A stretch of DNA of 11,311 nucleotides, taken from NCBI GenBank assembly GCA_035559315.1, contig DATMBJ010000031.1:1-11311 (forward strand), written 5' to 3'. Below, piece by piece: positions 1 through 5,599 of this stretch (position 1 is its first letter; every line of letters starts with the position of its first letter). This stretch comes from DATLZM01 sp035559315. Its GTDB lineage: Bacteria; Actinomycetota; UBA4738; HRBIN12. Below the pieces are notes generated by a model. The model had not been told where the DNA came from. It saw nothing but the letters and a program-made list of their open reading frames with translations, and made no database searches. Made by a program: the position numbers and the translations under genes.

Positions 1-662
1 ACGGCGTTAAGCGGGAACTCGCCCGCCACGATCATCGCCAGCGCGAGCCGGTAGGCCCACGCGGGGAACCCGGCGCGGGCGGTCGCCACCGCGTCCGGCG
101 TCGGGACCGCGCTGGTCGTGGCCGTGTCCTCCGCCCCGCCGGCGATCCGCGGGAGCGAGGGGGTCGGCTCCGGCCCGGGGCCCGGGGCGTCGGCGGGGCC
201 CTCGGCGGGACGCACGTCCGCCGAAGGAACCTCGACCGCCGGGCCCCCGGCGGGAACCCCCGCCGGGGGAGCCTCAGCCGATATGGCCTCGGCCGCCGCC
301 CGCGCGTCGAGCTCGCGCCGGACCTCGGCCAGCCGCGCGAGCTCCCGGTCGTCGGCGGCGTCGGCCTCCTTCCGCTCCCGCCGCGCCGCTGCCAGCCGCT
401 CGCGCGCCTCCTCCCGCCGGGCCTCGGCCTGGGCCAACTCGGCCCGGAGCGCCTCGGCCCGCTCCCGGAGCGCCCCGTCCTCCTCGGCCCAGGCCCTCGC
501 CACCCGCCAGAGCGCGTCCTCCGCCCGGGCCACGATCCCCCGGAGCGCGAAGGGCGGGTGTGGATCGTCGGACGCGGGGATTCCCCGCCGGCCGTCCGCC
601 CTCCCGGCCCTCGCGGCCTCCCACCGCCGCCACCGTTCCACCAGCGCCTCCCACATCGCCAC
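1..662 (-). CDS. Coiled-coil, Pro/Ala-linker, membrane-anchored hypothetical protein (5' part; runs off the left edge)
   Basis: The function is not recognised. The frame is open from a start at 662 to the window edge, so the C-terminus is missing. Counted from the in-frame ATG at 656, 218 codons are visible. Residues 1-60 are Trp/Arg/Ala-rich. Residues 61-125 are a charged Glu/Arg/Ala stretch with strong coiled-coil character. Residues 126-195 are a Pro/Ala/Gly/Glu linker. From about 198 (FPAWAYRLALAMIVAGEFPLNA) a hydrophobic segment begins that looks like a first membrane helix. I prefer the GTG at 662 because GGAGG sits 5 nt upstream; the ATG at 656 is the alternative. The segment order suggests a cytoplasmic coiled coil tethered to the membrane. 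The competing plus-strand and other minus-strand frames are Arg/Gly/Ser/Pro-rich shadows. Two CRP-like sites lie 41-89 bp upstream, between this gene and the divergent exporter gene. Confidence 0.6.
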   Translation of the reverse strand, partial: MAMWEALVERWRRWEAARAGRADGRRGIPASDDPHPPFALRGIVARAEDALWRVARAWAEEDGALRERAEALRAELAQAEARREEARERLAAARRERKEADAADDRELARLAEVRRELDARAAAEAISAEAPPAGVPAGGPAVEVPSADVRPAEGPADAPGPGPEPTPSLPRIAGGAEDTATTSAVPTPDAVATARAGFPAWAYRLALAMIVAGEFPLNA

Positions 663-702
663 GTTCGCCTCCGCACGCCTCGTCGCTCGAACTCGAACGC
701 AG

Positions 703-718
703 TGTGACCGCCATCACG
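703..718. promoter_or_regulatory. CRP/FNR-family-like operator, site 1
   Basis: The sequence TGTGA-N6-TCACG matches the CRP-family consensus TGTGA-N6-TCACA at 9 of 10 defined positions. It lies in the divergent intergenic region, 41 bp from the GTG at 662 and 119 bp before the ATG at 837. The match is seen directly; binding by a Crp-like regulator is inferred. Confidence 0.5.
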
Positions 719-735
719 GACACGGATGACAGGCG

Positions 736-751
736 TGTGATCCTGCTCACG
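736..751. promoter_or_regulatory. CRP/FNR-family-like operator, site 2
   Basis: This is a second TGTGA-N6-TCACG element with the same 9 of 10 match. It lies exactly 33 bp from site 1, about three helical turns, so two dimers could bind the same DNA face. No clear -10 box was found on either side, so which gene is controlled is uncertain. Confidence 0.5.
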
Positions 752-793
752 GGCCGACGAGATCACGGACCGGGCGTCCCGCGCTCCCGCGTG

Positions 794-809
794 TCCACGA
801 GGACGTGGA
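794..809. repeat. Inverted repeat upstream of the exporter gene
   Basis: Perfect 6-bp arms TCCACG and CGTGGA are separated by AGGA, ending 27 bp before the ATG at 837. It could be an operator or a hairpin in the leader of the mRNA. It may also be chance in DNA this GC-rich. Confidence 0.3.
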
Positions 810-836
810 GGCGGTGCGCCGGGCGCTCGAGGACGG

Positions 837-1814
837 ATGAGCGAGGCGTCGGCGCCGGTCGGTCCGCCCCGCCGCCCTGGGAACATGTCCCCCGTGCGGG
901 AGGAGGTGCGCGGCGGGGTCCGGGCCTCGCGGCTCGGCGCGGCGGCGGTGCTCGGGGCCGTCGCGATCTGGGGCGTGGTGAACGTCCTGATCAAGCTCTC
1001 CCCGCTCCCGGCCCTCACCTTCGGCGCGAACCGCCTGTGGATGGGGACCGCGCTCCTGCTCGTCCTCACGCTGGGGAGCGGCCGGCGGCTCACGCGGGCG
1101 ATGATCCGGGCCTCGGCCCCCGGCGGGGTGCTCCTGGGGCTGGAGATGGCCCTCTGGTTCTCGGCCGTGAAGCGGACGACGCTCGCCGACGCCGCGGTGA
1201 TCTCGGCGCTCCAGCCCGCGCTCGTGCTGCTCGTGGCGGGGCCCCTGTTCGGGGAGCGGATCGGGGTCCGGGACGTGGCCTGGATGGGGGTGGCGATCCT
1301 CGGGGCGGTGCTGGTCTCGGTGGGCTCCTCGGGGACGCCCGCCTGGAGCCTCTCCGGCGATCTCCTCGCCGCGGCCTCGCTGCTGGCCTGGACCGGCTAC
1401 TTCCTGGTCTCCAAGCGGGCCCGACGGAGCGTCCCCCCGCTCGAGTACATGACCGTGGTGTTCGCGGTCGCGGCCCTCGTCGTGACCCCGCTCGCCGCGC
1501 TCTCGGGCCAGCCGCTGGTGGGCTTCGACCGGCGCGAGCTCCTCCTGCTCGGGGTCTTCGTGGTCGGCGCCTCCGCCGGCCACGTGCTGCTGTCGTGGGC
1601 GCACGCGTCGGTCGACGTTTCGGTGTCCTCGCTCCTCACGCTCCTCCAACCGGTCGTGGCGGCGCTCGCCGCTCGGGCGTTCCTGGGGGAGCCGATCACG
1701 CCGCTCACCGGGGCGGGCGGCGCGGTCGTGATCGGGGCGCTCGCGGCGATCGCCCGGCGGGCGGCCCGGGTCGCGGAGCCCGAGGAGGTGCCCCCGGCCG
1801 AACCCCCGCTCTGA
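837..1814 (+). CDS. EamA-family (DMT superfamily) transporter
   Basis: Inner-membrane permease of the drug/metabolite transporter superfamily, 325 aa, a typical length for the ten-helix two-repeat type. The first EamA repeat spans about residues 33-160 and the second about 172-308. The repeats share the expected helix pattern: LQPALVLLVAGPLFGE near 125-140 and LLQPVVAALAARAFLGE near 269-285. The first 30 residues are hydrophilic and the last 20 are a Pro/Glu-rich cytoplasmic tail. Members export amino acids, metabolites or drugs; the substrate cannot be read from the sequence. The ATG at 837 overlaps a TGA as ATGA and has a weak GAGGA just upstream. The ATG at 885 (M17) is an alternative start that loses no membrane segment. 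The gene is divergent from the coiled-coil protein across a region with two CRP-like sites and convergent with the next gene. Confidence 0.9.
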   Translation: MSEASAPVGPPRRPGNMSPVREEVRGGVRASRLGAAAVLGAVAIWGVVNVLIKLSPLPALTFGANRLWMGTALLLVLTLGSGRRLTRAMIRASAPGGVLLGLEMALWFSAVKRTTLADAAVISALQPALVLLVAGPLFGERIGVRDVAWMGVAILGAVLVSVGSSGTPAWSLSGDLLAAASLLAWTGYFLVSKRARRSVPPLEYMTVVFAVAALVVTPLAALSGQPLVGFDRRELLLLGVFVVGASAGHVLLSWAHASVDVSVSSLLTLLQPVVAALAARAFLGEPITPLTGAGGAVVIGALAAIARRAARVAEPEEVPPAEPPL

Positions 1815-1818
1815 GTCA

Positions 1819-1860
1819 GGACCCCGGGGGATCGGTCCCGCGGCGCTGGCGCCCTCAGCG
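1819..1860. terminator. Possible bidirectional terminator hairpins
   Basis: Two stem-loops lie between the convergent stops. GGACC/GGTCC occupies 1819-1838, and CGCTG/CAGCG with a 7-nt loop occupies 1844-1860, overlapping the minus-strand stop. Neither has a T tract, which is common in very GC-rich genomes, so the call rests on position and structure only. Confidence 0.35.
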
Positions 1861-2538
1861 GTTCCGGGTCGGCGGGCCGCCCTGGCGCCGGAGCCCGAGG
1901 CCCCACCGCCTCCTGGGCGGGGGCGGGGCGGGCGCCGGGATCGCGCCCTCCGGGAGGAGGTCGACGGCGTAGGCGGCGAGGAGCTCCCGCTCCACCGGGG
2001 CCGGGTCCAGGAGCGAGTCCACGAGCGGCCCGGCGTGGTGGACGCAGAGCGAGACCAGTTCCCCGGTCGCGAGGAGGCTCCGCCAGCCGGTCGCGTGGAA
2101 CAAGCCCCCGACCGCGCCCGGGCCCCCCTCGGCCAGGCAGCGCGCGCAGGCCAGGCGGAGCCGCTGGGGGTAGGCGTGCTCGGCCCGGTAGCCGCCCTCG
2201 TGCTCGATCACCCGGCCCCAGAGCGCGACGGTCCCCACCACCGAGGGGCGGGCCCGGGCCGCCCCCCGGAGCTGCCAGGGCTCCTTCCACGCGTAGATCC
2301 CGCAGACGCAGGAGGCCCCCGGCGCCGGGCCGTGGTTCACGTGGCGGAGGCAGTGCGCGTGGAACGGCGAGCGGCGGGGCCAGGGGTCCTCGTCCTGGGT
2401 GAGCGAGCGGAGGACGTAGCCCTCGATCGTGGGCTGGAGGCGCCAGGCGCGCCAGCCGATCACCGGCTCGGCGACGAGCTCCGCGGCGAGCTCGGCGCGC
2501 CGGGCCTCGAGCAGCCAGGCCCACGTCGGCGACCGCAC
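1855..2538 (-). CDS. Uncharacterised Cys/His-rich protein with GWRAW and CGIYA motifs
   Basis: 227 aa with no recognised enzymatic domain. Visible motifs are IGWRAWRL (27-34), an H-x-H-C cluster at 60-63, C77-x-C79-GIYA (77-83), VVGTVALWGRVIEHEGGYRAE (100-120), C131-x2-C134 and C165-x2-H168. The tail (200-227) is Pro/Arg-rich. The motif layout resembles a small family I have seen annotated as hypothetical in actinobacteria, but no function is known to me. The paired Cys/His sites suggest metal binding, which is inference. The GTG at 2538 is chosen because GGGAGG lies 4 nt upstream and the conserved-looking region begins soon after. A longer minus frame reaching 2943 would run through the divergent HxlR gene and is rejected. 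A possible -10 box TACCAT lies at 2554-2559 on the minus strand. Confidence 0.8.
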   Translation of the reverse strand: MRSPTWAWLLEARRAELAAELVAEPVIGWRAWRLQPTIEGYVLRSLTQDEDPWPRRSPFHAHCLRHVNHGPAPGASCVCGIYAWKEPWQLRGAARARPSVVGTVALWGRVIEHEGGYRAEHAYPQRLRLACARCLAEGGPGAVGGLFHATGWRSLLATGELVSLCVHHAGPLVDSLLDPAPVERELLAAYAVDLLPEGAIPAPAPPPPRRRWGLGLRRQGGPPTRNR

Positions 2539-2553
2539 CGCGCCTCCCGCTCG

Positions 2554-2592
2554 ATGGTACGCCCAACCGGGGTCCGCGGTCGCGGCTATATT
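2554..2592. promoter_or_regulatory. Divergent promoter region (Cys/His protein and HxlR gene)
   Basis: The 61-bp gap between two divergent GTG starts holds TATATT at 2587-2592 on the plus strand, 7 nt before the GTG at 2600. On the minus strand TACCAT at 2554-2559 precedes the GTG at 2538. Neither has a clear -35 box. The plus-strand spacing predicts a leaderless mRNA for the HxlR gene. Confidence 0.5.
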
Positions 2593-2599
2593 CGCTGCC

Positions 2600-2947
2600 G
2601 TGCCACGGTCGGTCGGGCGCGGGAAGGCGTCGGGGGACGGCCGCTGCCCCGCGGCGGCCGCCCTCGAGGTCCTCGGGCGGAAGTGGGCCGGGGAGATCCT
2701 CTGGGCCCTCCTGGACGGGCCGCGGCGGTTCACCGAGATCCTGGCCCTGGTCCCCGGGCTCACCGACCGGGTCCTCTCCGCCCGGCTCAAGGAGCTCCAG
2801 CGGATCGGTGTCGTCACCCGCCGCCAGTACGAGGAGATCCCGCCGCGGGTCGAGTACGCCCTCACCCCGAGGGGGCGGGACCTGGCCCCCGTCCTCGAGG
2901 CGATGGCCCGCTGGAGCCGCCGCTGGGCCCCCCGGGCCGCCACCTGA
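2600..2947 (+). CDS. HxlR-family winged-helix transcriptional regulator
   Basis: 115 aa, a usual length for the family. HxlR/MarR-like regulators are dimeric DNA-binding proteins that often sense redox or electrophile stress through an N-terminal Cys. The signature runs from CPAAAALEVLGRKWAGEIL (C16 to about 34), through RRFTEILALVPGLTDRVLS (42-60, recognition helix region) and LKELQRIGVVTRR (63-75), to PPRVEYALTPRGRDL (81-95), the wing. C16 sits where the redox Cys is found in family members such as YodB. The GTG at 2600 lies 7 nt after a TATATT box with no ribosome binding site, which fits a leaderless start. An upstream in-frame ATG at 2429 would add 57 Ser/Ala-rich residues that overlap the divergent gene, and is rejected. 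The DoxX-like gene follows after 84 bp. Confidence 0.88.
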   Translation: MPRSVGRGKASGDGRCPAAAALEVLGRKWAGEILWALLDGPRRFTEILALVPGLTDRVLSARLKELQRIGVVTRRQYEEIPPRVEYALTPRGRDLAPVLEAMARWSRRWAPRAAT

Positions 2948-2972
2948 ATCGCTCCCCTTACTTCCGGATGGT

Positions 2973-2991
2973 CGCTATCCTTGTGATAGCG
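2973..2991. promoter_or_regulatory. Candidate HxlR operator upstream of the DoxX-like gene
   Basis: Perfect inverted repeat CGCTATC-CTTGT-GATAGCG: 7-bp arms and a 5-nt spacer. It is centred 50 bp before the DoxX-like ATG and 35 bp after the regulator's stop. A 19-bp element of this symmetry suits a winged-helix dimer. Recognition by the adjacent HxlR protein is inferred from position. Confidence 0.5.
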
Positions 2992-3031
2992 CCCGCGGGG
3001 ACGGCCCGCGGGGGAACGGAAAGGAGGGGGG

Positions 3032-3460
3032 ATGAGCGACGCCGCCGGGATCGTGTTCCTCGTCGGCCGGGTCGTGTTCGCGCTGCCGTTCCTGATGGCG
3101 GGGGTCGCGTTCCACTTCGGGCAGGGCGCGCAGGCCGAGGGCTACGCGAAGGGCGTGGGGTTCCCGTTCCCGAGGCTCGCCGGGTGGCCGGCCGGCCTGT
3201 GGCTGCTCGCGGGCGCCGGCTCGATCGCGGTCGGGGTCTGGCCGGACCTGGGGTCCCTGATGATCGCGCTCTGGGCCATCCCCACCATCTTCTGGTTCCA
3301 CGCGTTCTGGAGGATGGAGGGGGAGCAGCGGATGATGCAGCAGCTGCTCTTCCTCCGGAACGTGATGTTCTTCGGGGCGGCGCTCGCGCTGTTCGCGGTG
3401 TTCGCCGCGCTCGGTCCGGAGGCGCCCTTCACGCCGGTCGACCCGCTGTTCCGGTTCTAG
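3032..3460 (+). CDS. DoxX-like integral membrane protein
   Basis: 142 aa with four predicted membrane helices, at about residues 7-28, 52-70, 73-92 and 107-127. The layout and length fit the DoxX/DoxD-like family: GRVVFALPFLMAGVAFHFG at the start, GFPFPRLAGWPAGLWLLAGAG in the middle and WAIPTIFWFHAFW before the last helix. Family members are linked to quinone/thiosulfate chemistry or membrane redox balance, but most have no defined role, so none is assigned. A strong ribosome binding site (GGAGGGGGG) lies immediately upstream of the ATG. HxlR regulators are often found beside DoxX genes. The palindrome at 2973-2991 between the two suggests HxlR controls this gene, possibly as a redox response. 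Confidence 0.8.
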   Translation: MSDAAGIVFLVGRVVFALPFLMAGVAFHFGQGAQAEGYAKGVGFPFPRLAGWPAGLWLLAGAGSIAVGVWPDLGSLMIALWAIPTIFWFHAFWRMEGEQRMMQQLLFLRNVMFFGAALALFAVFAALGPEAPFTPVDPLFRF

Positions 3461-3483
3461 CGGCCCTCCGGGCGGCGGGGCCG
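3461..3483 (+). terminator. GC hairpin directly after the DoxX-like gene
   Basis: CGGCCC and GGGCCG arms (6 bp) with an 11-nt loop begin at the first base after the TAG stop. There is no T tract. Position suggests a terminator, but stems of this size occur easily in such GC-rich DNA. Confidence 0.3.
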
Positions 3484-3552
3484 GGGCGGGCGGCGAGCGC
3501 AGGCCGGCGGGGGCCGGTCAGCGGGCTCCACGGGAGCGTCGGCGGCGGGCCG

Positions 3553-3558
3553 TAGGAT
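3553..3558 (+). promoter_or_regulatory. -10 box TAGGAT of the nuclease gene
   Basis: TAGGAT fits the actinobacterial TANNNT consensus and ends 6 nt before the GTG at 3565. There is no Shine-Dalgarno sequence in the gap, so a leaderless transcript beginning at or next to the G of the GTG is predicted. No clear -35 box is present. Confidence 0.5.
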
Positions 3559-3564
3559 CGGCCC

Positions 3565-4497
3565 GTGGATCCCGGGACCACCCTCGAACTGACGCCGGTC
3601 CAGCGGCGGACCCTGGAGCGCCTGCTCGGCGCCGGGGGCAGGGCGTTCCCGGCCGACCTCGCCGATCGGCTCCGGTCGCGGATCGAGCGGGCCCTGGACG
3701 GCCTCGAGCTCCCCGAGCCCCTGTTCCTGGGGAAGGCGGCGCTGAACGACCGGGACCGGTGCGAGGGGACGTTCGCCGCGCGCCTGGCGGGGGAGGGACC
3801 GCCGTTCGCCCACTCCCGGACCACCGCGCTCGGCGCGCTCCTCCACCGGGCGATCGAGGCCGACGTGGGCGCTCGCGAGGAACACGGCCCGCACGCGCTC
3901 TGCCTGCGCGCGGCCGAGCGGCTCGCGGAGGACGACCCGGGGTTCGCCGCGTACTGGCGGGAGCTGGACCGCCTCGAGCAGGATGAGCTCCTGGCCGAGG
4001 CGGTCCGGCGCCTCGCGCTGTTCCGCGGGACCTTCCCGCCGCTGCGGGAGCTCCGCCGCGAGCTCGCGCCGGTCTGCGAGCTGCCGGTGCGGGTGGAGCT
4101 CGCCGGGGGGGCCCTGGTCCTCGCCGGGAGGATCGACCTGGTGCTCGGGAGGCCCGAGCCGGCCCGGGCCACCAGGGTCGCGATCGACCTCAAGAGCGGC
4201 GGAGCCTACCCGGAGTACCCCGAGGACATGCGGTTCTACGCGCTCCTGCTGACGCTGCGGTTCGGCGTGCCGCCGGTGCGGGTCGCGAGCCTGTTCCTGG
4301 AGTCCGGCGAGTGGCAGGCCGAGGACGTGGCCGACGGGGTGCTCGAGCACGCGGCCGACCGGGTCGTGGAGGCGGCCCGGACCGCGGCAGCCCTCTCCGC
4401 GGGAGCCCCGCCCGAGCTCCGCCCGGGCGCCTACTGCGGCTGGTGCCCCCGGGCGCCGGGCTGTCCGGCGCTCGAGCACGTAGATACATCGGCGTAG
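3565..4497 (+). CDS. PD-(D/E)XK nuclease, RecB/Cas4-like, probable Fe-S protein
   Basis: 310 aa, a stand-alone RecB-type nuclease domain with no helicase. Visible signature residues, in order, are: H94 in ALGALLHRAIEAD; D191 in AGRIDLVLG; D208-x-K210 in VAIDLKSGG, the metal and catalytic core; and Y225 in the helix after it (RFYALLLTL), where the family often has a Q/Y motif. C66 near the N-terminus plus C291-x2-C294-x5-C300 at the C-terminus match the split four-Cys layout that holds a [4Fe-4S] cluster in Cas4 and AddB. No cas genes, addA or recombination partners lie nearby, so a CRISPR role is not supported. DNA end processing in repair is the likelier job, by inference. The GTG at 3565 is supported by the -10 box 6 nt upstream. 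The 3' end overlaps the palindrome controlling the next toxin-antitoxin operon. Confidence 0.85.
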   Translation: MDPGTTLELTPVQRRTLERLLGAGGRAFPADLADRLRSRIERALDGLELPEPLFLGKAALNDRDRCEGTFAARLAGEGPPFAHSRTTALGALLHRAIEADVGAREEHGPHALCLRAAERLAEDDPGFAAYWRELDRLEQDELLAEAVRRLALFRGTFPPLRELRRELAPVCELPVRVELAGGALVLAGRIDLVLGRPEPARATRVAIDLKSGGAYPEYPEDMRFYALLLTLRFGVPPVRVASLFLESGEWQAEDVADGVLEHAADRVVEAARTAAALSAGAPPELRPGAYCGWCPRAPGCPALEHVDTSA

Positions 4498-4510
4498 CAA
4501 GGCGATGTAT
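4484..4510. promoter_or_regulatory. Palindromic operator and -10 box of the RHH-PIN toxin-antitoxin operon
   Basis: Perfect 8-bp arms ATACATCG (4484-4491) and CGATGTAT (4503-4510) are separated by 11 nt. The right arm overlaps the predicted -10 box TATGGT (4508-4513), which ends 6 nt before the GTG at 4520. The nuclease stop codon (4495-4497) lies in the spacer. The layout matches the autorepression expected of RHH antitoxins, with repressor covering the promoter. Confidence 0.6.
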
Positions 4511-4519
4511 GGTCATTCC

Positions 4520-4780
4520 GTGAAACGGCTCCAGATCATGATCGACGAGGACCTGGACGCCGCCCTGGAGCGCCTGGCGCGGCAGGAGGGGACGTCCAAA
4601 GCCGCCCTGATCCGGAGGTTCGTGCGCGACCGGGTCCGCCCGCTCCCGCCGATCGAGGAGGATCCGCTGTGGCGGCTGGTCGAGGCCGCCGAGCGCGAAC
4701 CGGTCCCGGAGGAGGTGCCGGAACCCTCGATCGACGAGGTGGTCTACGAGTGGCCTTCGTCGACACCTCCTTCTGGGTAG
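4520..4780 (+). CDS. vapB: Ribbon-helix-helix antitoxin (VapB/CopG type)
   Basis: 86 aa from the GTG at 4520. Residues 3-9 (RLQIMID) form the DNA-contacting beta strand. Helix A (about 12-23) and helix B (about 26-38, TSKAALIRRFVRD) complete a classic RHH fold. The acidic tail (54-80) is the expected toxin-binding segment. It should neutralise the PIN ribonuclease encoded by the overlapping downstream gene and repress its own promoter as a dimer or toxin complex. The GTG is preferred over the ATG at 4505. The RHH strand starts at once after the GTG, and TATGGT ends 6 nt upstream, predicting a leaderless mRNA; the ATG lies within the palindrome. Base composition matches the neighbours, so recent transfer is not evident. 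The gene symbol is a generic family name. Confidence 0.82.
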   Translation: MKRLQIMIDEDLDAALERLARQEGTSKAALIRRFVRDRVRPLPPIEEDPLWRLVEAAEREPVPEEVPEPSIDEVVYEWPSSTPPSG

Positions 4781-5148
4781 CGCTCCGGCACGCGGGGGAC
4801 CCGCACCACGCGGAGGCCCGCGAGCTGCTCCGCCGCCACGCCGAGGAGCCCCTGGTCACCTCGAACCACGTCCGCGGCGAGACCTGGACCTGGCTGCGGC
4901 GGCGGGCCGGCCACCGGGCGGCGGTGGGGTTCCTCGACGCCCTCGCCGCCTCGCCCCGGGTGCGGGTGGCGACCGTGGGGCCGGACCAGGAGGAGGCGGC
5001 CCTGGCCTGGCTCCGCGTCCACGACGAGCGCCCCTACTCGTTCGTCGACGCCACGAGCTTCGTCCTCATGCGGGCGATGCGGATCCGCGAGGCCCTCGCC
5101 TTCGACGGCGACTTCGCCGCCGCCGGGTTCGTCGAGCTCCGTCCCTAG
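4750..5148 (+). CDS. vapC: PIN-domain toxin ribonuclease (VapC type)
   Basis: 132 aa, the usual VapC length. VapC toxins are Mg2+-dependent endoribonucleases that cut tRNA or rRNA. The acidic active site is complete: D5 (AFVDTSFW), E44 (HVRGETWTW), D100 (SFVDATSF) and D119/D121 (AFDGDF). The GTG at 4750 is chosen because the PIN fold begins at once after it and GAGGTGGT ends 7 nt upstream, inside the antitoxin gene. The gene overlaps the antitoxin by 31 bp, so the two are probably translationally coupled. The RNA target cannot be predicted. The TAG stop lies in a CTAG that also supplies the stop of the convergent SnoaL-like gene. No sign of inactivation is seen. The gene symbol is generic. 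Confidence 0.88.
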   Translation: MAFVDTSFWVALRHAGDPHHAEARELLRRHAEEPLVTSNHVRGETWTWLRRRAGHRAAVGFLDALAASPRVRVATVGPDQEEAALAWLRVHDERPYSFVDATSFVLMRAMRIREALAFDGDFAAAGFVELRP

Positions 5149-5546
5149 GGGTGCCCCCGCCCTCCGGGTCCCCGCGTCATCCGGTCGACCTGCCCCTCGA
5201 TCCCCCCGACGTCCCGGACCAGCTCGGTGTAGATCCGGCCCTCGGCGATCCTGCCGCCCCGGACCGTGAAGATGTTCACGCCGACGAACTCGAAGCGGCT
5301 CCCGTCCCGGCGGGTGCCGCGCATCCGCCACTCCACCCAGGTCCGCCCGCCCCCGGTCACGAGGTCGAGGAGCTCGGCGGCGAGGTCGGGGATGTCCCGG
5401 AACAGGGCCGCGAAGTTCCTCCGAACGACGTCGATCCCCCTGAACGCGGTGCCGTGGGCCGGGGCCTCGTCCCGGTAGTCGGGGTCGAAACAGGCCACCG
5501 CGGCCTCCAGGTCGTGGGCCGACATCGCGGCCACCCAGCGCCGCAC
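5145..5546 (-). CDS. SnoaL/NTF2-like family protein
   Basis: 133 aa from the GTG at 5546. The sequence follows the SnoaL-like polyketide-cyclase/NTF2 fold: helix VRRWVAAMSAHDLEAAVACF (2-20), DPDYRDEAP, NFAALFRDIPDLAAELLDLV (44-63), then beta strands TWVEWRMRGTRRDGS and FEFVGVNIFTVRGGRIAEGR. Members are cyclases, isomerases or small binding proteins; the substrate is unknown. Homology-like sequence continues upstream of the GTG (ITARQDDPGAV), so the true start may lie further upstream. The only candidate there is a rare ATC at 5579, one nt after GGGAGGGG, and the position is unsettled. Divergent from the ccr operon, with a plausible promoter between them. Confidence 0.8.
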   Translation of the reverse strand: MRRWVAAMSAHDLEAAVACFDPDYRDEAPAHGTAFRGIDVVRRNFAALFRDIPDLAAELLDLVTGGGRTWVEWRMRGTRRDGSRFEFVGVNIFTVRGGRIAEGRIYTELVRDVGGIEGQVDRMTRGPGGRGHP

Positions 5547-5599
5547 GACCGCCCCGGGATCGTCCTGCCTCGCCGTGATGCCCCTCCCGCGCCCGGACG

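Noticed and set aside
757..767. GATCACGG after site 2 as a further CRP-like site
   Set aside because: Only a half-site; the partner TGTGA is absent at the right spacing.
560..1972. Plus-strand frame of about 470 codons over the exporter gene
   Set aside because: Arg/Gly/Pro-rich shadow; the EamA frame at 837-1814 has the clear membrane-protein pattern.
2429..2599. ATG start at 2429 for the HxlR gene
   Set aside because: The added 57 residues are Ser/Ala-rich, antisense to the Cys/His-rich protein gene, and lie upstream of the predicted promoter.
2983..2998. TGTGATAGCG stretch as a fourth CRP-like site
   Set aside because: Only the left half matches; the sequence is better explained as the right arm of the CGCTATC/GATAGCG palindrome.
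3565..4497. Nuclease as a CRISPR Cas4
   Set aside because: No repeats resembling a CRISPR array and no other cas gene are present; the fold and Cys pattern are shared with repair nucleases.
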